Part shown: piece by piece, positions 24,340 through 37,800 of the stretch
How positions within the stretch are numbered: position 1 is the stretch's first letter
Layout: each line of letters begins with the position of its first letter
Assembly (NCBI GenBank): GCA_025642065.1
Contig: JAODUP010000271.1
Coordinates: forward strand, 701,001 to 765,000
Direction: 5' to 3'
Origin: Paralvinella palmiformis
Taxonomy: Eukaryota; Annelida; Polychaeta; Terebellida; Alvinellidae
Length of the DNA stretch: 64,000 bases
Program-made: the position numbers and the translations under genes
The notes under the pieces: generated by a model
What the model was told of the DNA's origin: nothing
What the model saw: only the letters and a program-made list of their open reading frames with translations
The model's database searches: none

Positions 24340-25000
24340 TCAGCGTGTTGTCCAGTGGAGACCCACGTGTCCCTTGATACAATCTCCGCTGACTTGGCTT
24401 TACTATAACAGACACTCACTAACAAAGCTTTCACACATTTAACCCACACCGCGAAAACATTAATAAAGCACAAACCCAACCGAACCGCGCAGCTACGACA
24501 TCTACACCCGTGATCCCAACAACCGGCTGGCCACAAATCGCCAAGCGGCACGGAACGGGTGACCACCGACTTTTTTCGCACATCAATCAATCGGACGATT
24601 ATGGTTTCACACCCATTTGACCCCACAATTGGTCGGCCACAACCCGTTAAGGCGGTCATTAATTCTTCCGAACATCAATAAAATCGTTAATTACCCGGCC
24701 ATGACTTTACACAAAGATGAAAGACCCTTTAGATAGCATAGTATGCAATATATGACAAAGTCCACCTAATAATTATAACATCGACCGTAATTCAACCTAA
24801 ATACACTCTATGACCCCAGACTTTGATCTTAGCTTTATTGTATGAGGTGTTATTATGTTTCCTCTTTGAATTAGCTAACAACTAAACACACGAACAGTGT
24901 TATCAAAGACTATTTATAACAAGACGGGTTACTTCGCGTTTTAACATGGGGCGCCATTTTGAATTCATGGAGCGCCTGGGCCCTAGCGACCGGAGGTAGA
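24340..25000. other. Intergenic stretch with a weak tandem repeat
   Basis: No gene seen. Segments around 24518-24610 and 24624-24715 look like diverged copies of one another (GGCTGGCCACAA / GGTCGGCCACAA, then a conserved ACATCAAT), about 105 bases apart. The open frame 24659-24255 (minus) spans this and part of the SINE and is not supported. Confidence 0.35.
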
Positions 25001-25029
25001 TTGTCACGGACAGCTCCCTTCGTTAACAT

Positions 25030-25090
25030 AGGCACTGGTTCATTCTGCGCTGCTTTCGGCTGCAGTAACAGGAAAAATATGCACAAATAA
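25030..25090 (+). pseudogene. THAP-like zinc-finger start (fragment)
   Basis: Reads TGSFCAAFGCSNRKNMHK and then a stop. THAP domains open with C-x-A-x-G-C followed by basic residues, so this fits the first part of the C2CH finger. The downstream C and H are not found. It could be a relic of a P-element/THAP transposase or of a host THAP gene; weak because it is short. Confidence 0.4.
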
Positions 25091-25182
25091 AGACATTCCT
25101 GAAAGGAAATGAAAGCTAGTGTAAAAATTTGATATGATCTGGCTTTTTTAAATAAAGGATATTTAAAAAATAACCATAAAAC

Positions 25183-25335
25183 AAGATCTATCTAGATCTA
25201 TATTTTTTCAGACAAAATCTTATTAAATTTGAAGTAGACACGTCCCTATTTGACATGACCCATCCAGTAGGCCCAAGCAGGATCTATCTAGATCTATATT
25301 TGTTTCAGACAAAATCTGATTAAATCTTATTGAAC
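25183..25335. repeat. Direct repeat of about 50 bp
   Basis: AGATCTATCTAGATCTATAT and the following TTTCAGACAAAATCTxATTA occur at 25184 and again at about 25280. Confidence 0.7.
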
Positions 25336-26194
25336 AATATCAACCTATTAATCACAAAATGGGTATGTAAGATATAAATAAGCTTACAGTTACATGTACT
25401 GGAGCCACTGAAGATGTTATGGGCGGAAGGTATATTTTATTTTATTATTGTTAATAATATAATTGGATTTCTAAAATCCCTGCATCTACATGTAAGCAAT
25501 TGGTACTTATTGATATATATTATACATATGTCTAGATTATTTTTTTACACCGCATACACATAATTTTACACTTACGGTAGCTCCACCACCTCTTATTCAT
25601 GGCACACTGACACAGACTAACAGAGATTGAGCGCCACACAACAGCATAGACATACATGTAGGTGTAAACAATTCGTTCAACATTGGACGACAAAACACGA
25701 AAACAAACCTTTGTCCAAGTTGCCAATGGCATATAAATGATACAGAGTATTCATTTTATGTTTCCCATCCACCATCAACCCTTTCCAGGATTTAATGATG
25801 GAGGTTTGCTCGTGATTTGAAGTACATGTATTACGAATGCCATGTTTGATGTGCACGAACATCTAAAAACAGACGCATGCAACATTACTGAATTCCTGCC
25901 GCCTGGCGATCAAACCGTGAAATATAAATTTAGTCCTGGAGGAAAATATGGAAACAAAAAACCGGGAAAATATCTTCTAGTTAATAGCAGTTCGATATAT
26001 TCTTATATCAGTATATTATAACCATTTAATTTAGTTGATTAAGTTTAGTTTATTTCATTTGTCTTTTTTATCATACTATTACGTCCAAAAAAAAAATCAC
26101 CAGTATATTGTAATATTTTATTTTACATTAAATATATATTATTCCATGTCATTTTAGCATTTTACGTTTATATGTCTTGTATTATAAAGCACCT

Positions 26195-26262
26195 TTGAAC
26201 ATGATATAGTTTATGAAAAGAGTGCTATATAAATATGGTATATAATAATAATAATAATCAGC
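26195..26262 (+). mobile_element. Retroposon 3' tail (GCTATATAAAT...ATA repeat)
   Basis: The string GTGCTATATAAATATGG followed by an ATA/TAA repeat is like the ends at 53490 and 54290. It is probably the 3' end of a LINE or SINE whose body is lost. Confidence 0.5.
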
Positions 26263-26264
26263 AT

Positions 26265-27640
26265 ACAAGTGATATTTAAGCCCATATTGCTGTGCAATGA
26301 TCCCAAGGGGACGGGTATACATTGTGAAAACCAGAGGCCCAAGAACTGTACCCTGTGGTAAGTCAGATAACAAAAACTGAACGTCAGATAAAATACCATG
26401 AACAGACACTCTCTGGGAGCGTTGTTCCAGATAGGATCTAAACCATTCAAGTACTCTATCTGACAGACCAAACACGTCTTTTAACCTAGATAAAAGTGCA
26501 TTGTGGTCAACTGTATCCAAGGTAGCAGACAGGTCCGGAAGAACAAGTATTACTGGCTTACCTTGATCAATCGACATCATAATATCTTTTTCACTCGAAC
26601 CAAGGCTGTTTCAGTGCTGTGCCCACTTTTATAGGCAGATTAAATATTTGTTTAGATGGAAAGCAACTGCCTTTTCTATAACTTTAGATAAAAATGTAAG
26701 ATTTGAAACAGGTCTCTAATTGTTTAGAATATTACAGTCCATAGTGTGTTTTTTTATTAATGCTTTTACAAGGGCAGCTTTCGTGGATCTTGGGAAAACA
26801 CCCAGAGATAATGATTTATTAACTATATTTGTAATTGGGTTTATCAGAACATCCAGACAATCTTTCACAGGCCATGTAGGCATAGGGTCAATTGCACAGA
26901 AAGCATTGGATTACCCTTTCTGCTACTGTCTGATATCAGTGTCTGTAAAAGGCTGAAATGTATCCATCATGGATATGCAGGACTCTTCTACCAATGGCTT
27001 ACTCTGTGATAAGGTGTTGGATGGGAACCCACTATGTATACTTAATATATTTTGACAGAAGAAGTTATTAAAACAATGGGCCATATCTTTATCTGAGTTG
27101 ATATTATTTGGAAGGACAGTTTGACTTTCACGTAATACTTTATTCACAACACTGAAAACAGTCCTTTCATTTCTCTTGGATACTTTGATATTTGTATTAT
27201 AATACTCTGATAGAGCAAAGGCAAGGGTATTTTACTGACCTTGAACACTTTTACTGACCTTGAACATTTCATAATGAACACACAAACTGGTCCTGATCCA
27301 CAGCGCTCAAACAGATTGTTTCTGTAAAGATACATCAATGTTAATAAGGAAATGATCAGACATCATGGAAAACACAATCAAATTGCCATCATCACGGGAG
27401 ATGACAAGATCTAAGATGTGACCATGTCTGTGTGTTATTTCTTGGACATGCTGTCTGAGATTGGCATAGCTAAGAATGTCAGCTAGTTATTTGGTATCTG
27501 CATTCTTCTGGCAATCCCAATGTATATTGAAATCACTTAAGATCAACCGATGGCCACTGTTGGTAGCAAAAGAGTCAACAAATTCCGAAAATTTCTTTAA
27601 TAAATATGCTGCTTACAGGCCATTTTTCTTGGTGGGGTGT
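26265..27640 (-). mobile_element. LINE with endonuclease and reverse transcriptase remnants (CR1/L2-like)
   Basis: Read from 27640 downwards on the minus strand: the end of an APE endonuclease (LILSDFNIHWD, HRHGHILDLVISRDD, MMSDHFLINIDV), a linker (MAHCFNNFFCQNI), then the RT start and, at 26580-26265, motif A LPDLSATLDTVDHNALLSRL, RSYLEQRSQRVSV, LPQGTVLGPLVFTMYTRPLG and YHLYAD. Catalytic motif A has lost its FD (TLD in place of AFD). The element stops right at motif C in an (ATT)n run, so the C-terminus is missing. Stops and shifts occur throughout. Confidence 0.85.
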
Positions 27641-27652
27641 AATCGGTAGATA

Positions 27653-28030
27653 CTAGCTACACGAACACTGATGAGGCGTGCAATTGTGTGCGAAGACAAG
27701 CCTATTGGGGCATTCCTTCCACTTGGACTTCTTGTCCACAGCAGGTGTTCCGAGCAAACCAAGAAGAGTCAAATTAAACTGCTTACAAGCTCCAATCCCA
27801 GCAGGGTGGTACAAAATAGTTCTGGACTTCTCTATACCAGATAAGTCACGCAGTTGCTTGATAAGAGCAGATTCAAAATTTCTACCTTGGTCGAAATGAA
27901 TCCGCCGGGGAATAGTCATTAATATTGATGACACGTTCCAGCAAAGCCTCAGCGTTGGTCTTGGCAAACTCATTTTAGGTGGAACCAAATTTGGTGAGGT
28001 GATCAGTATTTCACTAATTTTGCGATCCAT
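27653..28030 (-). pseudogene. Gypsy integrase core fragment
   Basis: The minus frame shows IHFDQGRNFESALIKQLRDL, SGIEKSRTILYHPAGIGACK and FNLTLLGLLGT, the second catalytic aspartate region (D-Q-G-x-x-F) and the YHP/E-region of a Ty3/Gypsy integrase. The third catalytic residue region reads GACKQFN where G-x-V-E-R/Q-F-N is expected, so the glutamate is lost. No RT or LTR is attached. Confidence 0.82.
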
Positions 28031-29325
28031 TTGTGCTGCATATTTTATTCATATTGTGTAATTATAAAGTAGGATCGTCAACAGTAGTTGTAACAAACTT
28101 AAATAAGCATATGAAACTCAATAGCCTATATCGGTGTTACAATAACACACGCGCCCAAATTGGAAATATACAAATATGAATCAACTATAAAACATAAACG
28201 TATCACAACATTGTGAAACGCAGATCAGTGAACAAAAATAGCTTCACAAACGCAAAAAATATAAATGTTAACTTATAACTATGACACAAGTGTATTTGAA
28301 AGGATACATTTGACGCCAATAAAATGATATACACATGGGAACTGTCTTCTAATCACTCGAGTATATCACTAGGCCAAATAATGACCGGTGTAGATACATC
28401 TAGACAAATAACACAGAAGGTGTTCGGCACTGTTGTTAACTGGTGACAATGACTACTATGTACAGCTCGGACTGTCACATGAACAGACATAAATGCAGGC
28501 AAAACAAACAAATCAAATTATCTACGAAGGCAGGCGTGTTGATGCTCCGCTGTATGCACGCTGCGTTAGGGGCATATAACTATGGGGTGTCCAGTAAAGG
28601 TACGACGATGCTTGACGTGTAGCCTGATATCCAGCGAAGAAGAGTCACCCGTAGAGTGACACGTACACTCATCTTGTAACAGGTTGGTGTGGCCGCTGTA
28701 GCTGCATGGTCTGCTAACGTTGTTTGATCGCAATCCTCTCTTCGGGCTTCAGTGCCGTCTTGTTCATTCGCTCATACATACCACATGAGATGCAAACCGT
28801 TTAATGTACGCTGTTTATTTTTATTTAACAAAATACCTTCTAAAACCATTATGAATTATAACAATGAAAACTCCAACGTGATGAACGAGGGAAATGGGTT
28901 CGGGCACTAAATGTGGGCCTCATTGACCAACCGAGCAAACTGTTGCATGGCACGTAGTTATAAAAGAAACGGGTCTTTTTCACTATGACGGCAAACGATC
29001 AAGTATACAGAGGTAAATACTGTAGAGGCACACTGAAAATGCTCGCAAGGAGCTGCTACTGGCCAGTCATGCATGGTTGTAACAACAACTCACTTCATTT
29101 GCAATAATCATCATATTATTTATTGTCATTATAATTCTAGTCAAGTTGAGTTTTCCTTCTCTCATTTAGCTTTTGTTTTGTTAGATGATTTCATAGTGTT
29201 ATATCGTATATTTACGTTGAATAAAGGTCTTCCTTTCAAAATATGTCCATTTTTATGTGAAATTCCACATCATGTAGTTATGACTTACAACAATACGAAA
29301 TCTGGCCATATTTAGATAGGTTAAG
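28031..29325. other. Intergenic, no gene recognised
   Basis: Unique-looking moderate-GC sequence. It was searched for LTR ends that could belong to the adjacent integrase relic and for exons; none could be supported. Confidence 0.4.
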
Positions 29326-30922
29326 TCTCCCAGTTTCCCCAGGAATCTCCCGGTTTTGAGCTACATCTTAAGTTATTGCACTTTTTAACATTTAATGCAC
29401 TGACTAAAACATATGATAATTAAATATGTGTCAGTGCAGATCTAGCAAATATAACGTAAAACATGTTAAACACACAATCTCAAATTATTGGACTTTATAA
29501 AAAAATAATGCACTGACTAAACTCATGATAATAAAGTATGTTTCAATGCAGATCTAGCATTTTTTTATAAAAGTAAAAATGTTAAACACTTGTATACACA
29601 TTTTGCCTATACCTCATTTCAGATACTATTATAACACAGATCTAGCAAAAATTCATAAATTCACACAAACAGAAGTCTACACATCATTATCACTGGTGGT
29701 CTTTCACATAGTTTCATGTTGCAGACTTTGCTGATTTCAGCAGATCGCTGTCTGGCATAGCATGGCTCATCCATGATGATTTTGCAAGCTGTGATCCAAC
29801 ATCGGTATCAATCTTGCGGCACATGGAGAAAACACGTTCGCTATCAGCATTGCTGTGGGCGATAACCGACAGTTTTGTCATAAGATGTGTTAAATGTGGA
29901 AAGCGCATTCCACCAGCAAATGTCTTCTTTGCCATCTCTGCCCAGAACGTGTTGACACGACTGTCAGCAGAGTAGAGCGGTAGTTCATCGTCAGGAGTCA
30001 GCTGGTAGTCCTGAAACTAAGCAATGAGTGCGTCATAATATTCATCTGCCACGAGACCAAATCCAATAACCAGTTCACGAACAGATAATGAACTCCAGGA
30101 CTCCCGAAGCACAGGGCCGGGATTGAGTCCAGCAAAGGTCCCTCAACACGTCATCGTGGAATGTAAAGATCTTGATCATCTTGTTGACAACTGATGACAA
30201 CCTTTTCCAAATCATCCTCATCGTTTGCGAGCAGGGACCATAGCTCCATGCCAACTGTTAGGATGCAGTTATCAAGTTGTTGACCCCTGTCAGCAATCGG
30301 CACTGTCGTCAAATTTTCGGCGGAGTTGATTGCACTCATGGTGAAAAACGTTGCGTAGAATCACTGCATTTGTGGCTGAGATTTCTTAGCTTTCACCAGT
30401 GTTACCAGGCCGGCCGTACTTGGGTGGCGCACAAGTTAATTCTGTCTGACACATTATGTGCGATTTTCACACTCTACAATATAAAAACGTCGGTCCCTTG
30501 TCGTTGCAACACGGACATTGCGACCCCCCCCCTGTATTGTACTTTGTTGAATACTTCTTTTTTCGCCGAACTACTGCCTGGTGACTCATATGAACGCTTC
30601 GCCATTGTTTCTGCGCAATAAACATCGGTTCTAAGTCCTTATAAAATAATATATATTGTTTTGACTCGATGACCCTAGCTGCACTATTCCACGTACCGGT
30701 CATTGGTTATAGCAGACACATTTTGGACAGTTTCTTTTGACCCAGAAAAACACGCAAGATATTACTCAGGCAAAAATTAAATAAATTATTCCACACCAAC
30801 CTTGATAAAGTTATATATATATTTTTGCTTGGGTTTCATTGAAAACCGTGAGATTTCCGGCTCCCGCTGGGAGACAGGAATATGCAGCTCAAAACCGGGA
30901 GGCTCCCGGCGAACCCGGGAGA
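29326..30922 (-). mobile_element. hAT transposon relic with about 43-bp terminal inverted repeats
   Basis: The ends are inverted copies: left TCTCCCAGTTTCCCCAGGAA then TCTCCCGGTTTTGAGCTACAT; right in reverse complement TCTCCCGGGTTCGCCGGGAG then CCTCCCGGTTTTGAGCTGCAT. Between them the minus strand keeps a hAT transposase C-terminal dimerisation domain at 29935-29715 (RFPHLTHLMTKLSVIAHSNA, DSERVFSMCRKIDTDVG) and a more N-terminal piece around 30340-29955, with stops between. The N-terminal BED finger and catalytic core are gone, so it is a deletion derivative. No clear 8-bp target duplication is seen. Confidence 0.78.
29380..29650. repeat. Tandem repeat, period 113 bp, two to three diverged units
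   Basis: AATGCACTGACTAAA recurs at about 29394 and 29507, and GCAGATCTAGCA at two places with a partial third (CACAGATCTAGCA near 29636). It lies just inside the left end of the hAT relic and may be a subterminal repeat of that element. Confidence 0.7.
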
Positions 30923-31713
30923 ATTAAAGGGATATTCCTCCTTCATTTCAAATTTTGAGGACTAATATAGCTATACTCACATCTATCATAAATAATGTCA
31001 AAATGTGTAAACGATCACCCACATATTAAATAATCTAGTTCAAAGTACTGATTAATCTGTGGGCGCTGTCATTTTAAAGCTAGACAGAAACCGGAAGCTC
31101 CTGAATGCTGACGTCACTTCAGCATATCCGGTTGACCTGAAATTTGTAGTGCCCGTACAAAAGCATGTAATAAGTGTGATCAAAAGAATTATTCCAGAAC
31201 TAAACGGCATTATCTTGTTAAAATTACGTCATGAATCACATACAACCACATCAGTTTGAGCCAGAAGGAACCTGACAAGAGGAAGATGATTCAAAATGGC
31301 TCAGAAATTAATAGTCAAGAGAAACTATATCCGCGTCAGTCTAGAGAGCGCCGATGTGACGTCAGAGCATTTCAGTTTTCTCCTTCCTGCCTTCGAATCT
31401 GGCTTTCGGTGCAGCCGTAATGGCGGACCTCCAGCGATTTGGATTATTTCCCTATATCTATGATATCAGGTATATTTCGTGATTATTATTATGGAATTTT
31501 TGGTTACTGTTCTAAATATTTTCTGAGGGCGGGTGTGTCTTTAACATGTCTGAGTTATAGGCGAAAACGTAATTTCGATAATTTCACAGACACCATTTTG
31601 AAAATGACGTCACACAAGTAGTGCATCCCAATTTGGTGATGGTGGTATTCATTTTGGGAGAGGTCCCAGGAACAAAATAAAATAGGTCTCATAGGTTCCT
31701 GGGGGGGGGGCAC
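30923..31713. other. Intergenic stretch, possible unclassified repeat
   Basis: No gene or element could be assigned. The stretch 31080-31440 is rich in GACGTCA-type motifs (ACGTCACTTCAGC, TGACGTCAGAGC, ATGACGTCACAC), which might be CREB/ATF-like sites or part of a repeat family. The ATG at 31420 opens only a short frame. Confidence 0.3.
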
Positions 31714-33080
31714 GTGCGGGCTAATCAGGCCAACGGAATAGTGTACGTATTACGTACAAGTTCAAATAGAAATACATCTAAACACCAATGTCACAAGCTA
31801 CTAGCTGAGTCAAATAGCAGAGGTCCATCCCAAGTAATAGTTATGGGAGACTTTAATCACCGAGAAATTGATTGGAACACCAAGACTACTGAGAAAGGTA
31901 TGTACCATTGTATTCAATTATTCATGGGTGCTGTGAGATATGCATGCTCGATACAGCCTATATATACCCCAACTAGACTTAAGCATGGAAATAACCCACA
32001 TATACTTGACCTCCTCTTCACAAGTGAAGACAACATGGTCAGAAATGTGGAGTACCATGCAGATTTGGGTTTGAGTGATCATGGAATAATCACATGCAAT
32101 CTACAGGTAAGTTCACAGAACCAGAAAAAGGCGGAACCTCGTTTCCGATACCATAAAGGCGATTACAAAAATACTAATCACAATTTACTGGAAATGGATC
32201 GGGAAGGGGAACAGTTTGTGGATGACCAGCGAAGCCATAGCAAAGCATAAAAAGAAACAGCAAGCATGGAAACGATATCGGCTGACTGGAGATCGTGTGG
32301 ACTACATCCATGCAACTACTGAGAAAATGAATTTACTACCCTGACAAGAAACTTGTGTAGAGATTTTGAACAGAAACTGGCAGCCACTCTGAAGGGCAAC
32401 CCAAAAGATGTTTGGAGATACTGCAAGTCCAAGCTGAAGAACAAAACAGGCCTTGGTGACATACAGAGGGAGGTTGGCAGCCTCACTAGTGATGATCATG
32501 AAAAGGCAGAAATCCTAAACAAGTACTTCCGAGATGTAATAATTACTCCTGATCTGGTTGAGAAGAAACTAAATAAGTTGAATGTTTCCCAGTCTGCAGC
32601 CTCAGATGGATTTCATTCACAAGTACTAAAGGAACTGTCCAGCGCAATAAAGACGCCTTTGGAAATAATATTCAGTAAGTTTATTATGGGGTACACTACC
32701 AGAAGCATGGAAGGGTGCCCACATAACACCGATCCGCAACAAAGGATCCAACATTTCTCGATGAAATTATAGACCTGTAAGCCTAACATCAGTTATTGGT
32801 AACATGGCCTTTTCGGGGACTCTCATGTATGACTCAGCTACTTGTCACACTTGACCGATGGACTTAGTTCCTGGATGGTTGAGACCCTGTAGATGTCATT
32901 TACTTTGATTTCAGAAGAACTTTCGACACTGTTCCTCATAGGCTATTAATTAAGAAACTTGAGCCGTCTGGCATAAAAGGCGGCATCCTCATCTGGATTG
33001 AGAACTTCCTCTCAGACAGACGGCAGCGTGTAATGTTGAATGGCAAGTTATCTACTTGGGCATAAATCCTCAGCGGCATA
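31714..33080 (+). mobile_element. LINE with endonuclease and RT remnants, plus strand
   Basis: Frame 31714-32250 is the second half of an APE-type endonuclease: VIVMGDFNHREIDW, then NPHILDLLFTSED and LGLSDHGIITCNL (catalytic SDH). A shift near 32245 leads to the linker and RT N-terminus (DVWRYCKSKLKNKTGLGDIQ, KAEILNKYFRDV, SAASDGFHSQVLKEL), then PVSLTSVIGN, the damaged motif A FRRTFDTVPHRLL near 32915, and WIENFLSDRRQRVMLNGKLS. Motif C is absent. It belongs to a different family from the one at 26265-27640. Confidence 0.87.
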
Positions 33081-33500
33081 CTACAACATTGGATTAGGGA
33101 GCGTTACAATCTGCCGTGATCCATTAAATAAGAAATATCTTGCATAGAAAACAAGACTTGATCGGAGTTTCTAACAGGGTGTGCCATCACGACTCCGTAG
33201 ATCTAGTATCGAGGTTCAAGGCAAAAAAAACATTATCATTATTTTGGTGAGTAATTTTCGGCTGAATCATGAAAGTTTTAGAACAGGGTACAGAAATTTA
33301 GAACTATTGCAAATTAAGATGAAAATTTGTTACAAAATACTAATAAGAACTCTAAATACGTAAGTCTTAATACTAACTCTTGCATAATATCTGTTTGTAT
33401 GTTTAGTTGTTAGCTAATTGAAAGAGGAATCATAGTAACACCTCATACAATAAAGCTAAGATCAAAGTTTGGTAGGGGCATATTGTGGACTTGAGTAATT

Positions 33501-34834
33501 ATGGTTGATGTTATAATTATTGGAGGTGGACTAAGTGGTTTGTATCTTAATCTGTATAGTTTATATTGAAATTATCAACCATGCATAACATTACAGTTCG
33601 ATTACCGGTATGTTAATTCTAAAATGCAATACCATATAATTGTTAATTGGTTTTAACAATTCTTTCCAATACATTTTCATTCGCTCGCTAGCATTGATAT
33701 TCTATATCATAATTTGTGTGTGCGTACGCGCACGTTTTCAGGCCTCTCAGCTGCTAAGCTTTTAGTAGAAGGGTATGACTTGAAAGTTGTTGTCTTAGAG
33801 GCTAGAGACAGAGTTGGAGGCAGAACCTGGACTGTGGAGGTTGGCTACATTAATGATTAACAGTAACACACACATATGACAAATATTGACACAATAGAAT
33901 AGTGTCATTAGTGAATATACATATAGACAATGAACAGAATAACTAAACAAACGTAAGTTATTGCATCCTAGTAGCCAGTCTCATAGTGACTATGGTTAGT
34001 GAGGATCAGTCAGTAATAATATAATTCCATGCCGCTGCAAACAGAGACAAATTATCTAATTATGAGCATGACATTTTTTGTGGCAAACATATATATGCTG
34101 TCATGTGTATTATACTAAATTTACAAGGTATTAATGTTCTGCATAACAATAATAAGTGAACCTGAGCCCAAATAGGAAATGATTAGTTTTCACATCCAGA
34201 ACGTCATTCTTGCACATAATGAACTGTATCAGGATCATCTTCACTGTCCTAATATGATAATAGAGTTAAAAATATGTATATACTTATAGCATTAATATTA
34301 TTTGAATGTACTACAACTCTATTGATTAGGATCCAGACTATGGCTATACAGATATTGGAGGGGCCTATGTTGGACCAACGCAACGTCGTGTGTTCAGACT
34401 GGCAAAGGAACTTGGAGTGGAGACATATTATGTAAACCAGAAAGAAAAAACCATATTGAATATTAAGGTTAGACATAATATAATGCTTTGACAGGCAACC
34501 TTGTAAATATCTATCTTTTGTTATACCTAGTGATAGTCAACATATTTATATAGTTTATGTATGAAATTTCTAATATTGTTGCCTTCAATTTTGTGGACAA
34601 ATTTGTGCAAAGATTTCAAAAGTCTTTGTATACTATACTAATTTTTGTGATGGGATAAATTATCAGTTTCAATTGCATAAATATCAATTAATATTGATGT
34701 TCTGCCATGAAAAGATAAATTTATAAGTAGATAACAGTCAAAACTGAAAAGTTGGTTGACAAATTTGTAACTATTTTGGTGACAATTCATATTTCAATCA
34801 AATGTTATTAAAACTAAAAGTTACACACACATAC

Positions 34835-34897
<63 letters not shown>

Positions 34898-37800
34898 GTA
34901 GATTTTCTACCAGCTTCAGTTGTATATAAACTGTGTCAATATAAATACAATCTTTTGAGTCCTGTTAGTCAATGATTAACAATATATATTGTAGTAAAGG
35001 ATAAATTTACCTATATATGATTTAAAGTTGCAGTTTATTTTTGCATTTACAGCTAATACTTTCACCCACTTACAAATACATTTTTGTAATGGATAAAACA
35101 TGTAATTTTTTAATCATGTTTTTGAGACATTTTAAACATAGAACACACTTATTCATATCCATATTTAGAACATATTATTCAGGCTTATTATGGTGAACTA
35201 GTGTTAATGTATAAATTCCCTCTGATAACATTGTTGTACATAGTAAACTGGTTATTGAGGACAAATCTCCTTACTTAATGTTTACTGTCATTTAATTATG
35301 TCATTAACAACTGATTAAAAAAGCATGTAAGTAAAAAATGTTACTTTCTTATTTAATATTTGAGTGGATATTTTTTTCAAGCTGAGATGGTTTAATCTTA
35401 AACCACTACAGTATATTGTATGTGGTTGTATGGTTATGACATTTCAATGATGTTGCATTTAATTGTTATTATTATTATTATTTTTATGTGATCATCTACA
35501 GGGCACATTCATGAAGTATCATGGCACCATACCACCTGTGCTAAATCCAATTAAAGCAATGGATCTGAACAATGTTCAACATGTTTTGAACAAACTGGCG
35601 AGTCAGGTTGGTAATTATTGGCTATATGCTGACATTAAAAGTAAATTTCATGTTATTCAATGACACAAGTTAAGTTCCTTATATTCAGAGTAAAATTTTA
35701 CAAATCTAGAATTCAAATTTTAATTAGTGGTAGATATATATGTATGCTATTTTGATTAAACATTTAGCAGCTTAAAGAATAGGGAGGGTTATATGAAAAT
35801 AATTGCACAATCCAGCTTACAGAAGCTTGTTTTAGTATAGTAACAATTAAATATAAGTCATTTGTATGTTAATAGGTCTTATATATTTTTATTGGTTTTA
35901 TTCAATGCACAGAACTAAGCTATTCTTTCACAAGGGTGGGTGGGTGGCTGAGTGAGTGAGTGAGTGAGTGAGTGAGTGAGTGAGTGAGTGAGTGAGTGAG
36001 TGAGTGAGTTGGCATTGGCATTAGCCTAACTCTTAACATATGATAGGTTAATCAGGAGTACCTATGTCAGTTAGAGTTATTTTAGATGTACCAAATGTCT
36101 TATATTATATATAACCTGTTATTCTTACCAATTAGATATCTGATTGATGCTTTTACCTCTGTACATCACAGGCTTAGATTAAATACAGTGATTTATTATA
36201 TTTATAATTGCAAAGATCAGAGCTTTTTTCTAGTATAGTTACTTTTTAAATTGACAATTAAAGTTTTTTAATTACAATCGTATTGATTATTAATTTCATT
36301 GCTAAACTATTTTAGCAAATAGTGGAAATATTTACCAATGTAGGTATGGAGTTTATATAATTAAATTTGAATCGTCTAGTTCTTTTTAATTTAATCCACT
36401 CTCATAACATACATTAAAAAGATTTATTACTAAGCTACTTTTAAAAGTAAGATTTATAATTTACAGTTGTTACTTACTATAACTCTGTTCTTAGGCAACT
36501 GTATATATGTTTGTGTAATATATGCATTTAAAATTGATTTATAGTAAGATAGTGTTCAATATCTTAAGCATAAAGCATTTTATGATCATTGCTCTGATGA
36601 TTATTTCAACAATATCATATTTAGTTCCTTTTTTTTATACTCATTTTATTTTCAAATATATAATTAAATGGCTTTTATTTGTTTTGAAAATACATCCTGC
36701 AAGTAAAATACAGCCTCAGTGATAATTGTCATTATTTATTATACTAATTCATGAATCAGTCATTCAATAAATTATAAATTAACTCATGTATGCCCATTCA
36801 GGTTCATAAAGTGCAAGTGATTCGCTATATCCTACAGTCTGTTGTGAGAGTACGTGGACTGAATAGAGATAACACAAAGTATATTTTTGGTTGATGTGTC
36901 ATTAAGTGCTAATCAGCCACTCACATCAGACATTGTTATAAATGTTAATATGTATTTTTTTTGGAAATTAAACACACATGAATTTAAAAAGAATTATTCC
37001 ATCAAAAAATTAGTCATGTTATTTGTGCTGTGTATAATATAAGCTTTTCCTATTGCTGTCTTCATGCAAATTAATATCATTACGTATTACTTTTAATATA
37101 TGTTTTGAAGTATATATTTTATATTATACTTAAGTAATTGAATAAGATTCAATAACATTTAAAAAAAACTGTATAACCATAACACGTTCCTGATGGTATA
37201 GTTCAGAAATGTTGTTATTATGTCCATATAACTGACATAGTTAGGTTTTCCTCTCAGGTTCCAGTGAATGCTCCTTGGAAAGCTCCAAAAGCAAAGAAAT
37301 GGGATTCTATGACCTTCAGACAATTTATAGATGACACATGTTGGACACGGTTAGCATAGTTTATGATATAGGTGTGTGTGTGTGTTGTGTGTCTGTGTGT
37401 CTGTGTGTGTGTGTAATTTTGTCTTATTCTTTTCTTGAAATAGGAAAACATACATTTCTGCTTTTAATTTTAGTTTAGCATCAGAGTCCATGAGGTTGAT
37501 GTGTGAATGTGTGCTCGCTGTTCCTCCTCATGAAGTTTCCCTTCTGTTTCTATTATGGTATATAGCGTCAGGACAAGGTGTTCAAAGATTAGTCACCATT
37601 GCTAATGGGGCCCAGGTAAGATACTGTGTTGTAGCAGGGTTTGCACGGTGTATGGACATCACTGAGTAGCATGGAATTTCATTAGTTAAAATCAAGGTTT
37701 TAAAAGCCTATTTTTAAATAGCACGGAAAAACTGGAATTTTTATATGAAAAGGTGTTTTTGTGAGGAAAAACGTGGCAATACGTTTTGTGTTTATATGTA

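Noticed and set aside
24255..24659. 134-aa minus-strand frame
   Set aside because: Crosses a SINE end and a weak tandem repeat; composition is not protein-like.
36804..36895. Possible extra MAO exon after a CAG
   Set aside because: The reading adds no MAO-like residues, and exons 4 and 5 already join in phase to give a continuous family sequence.
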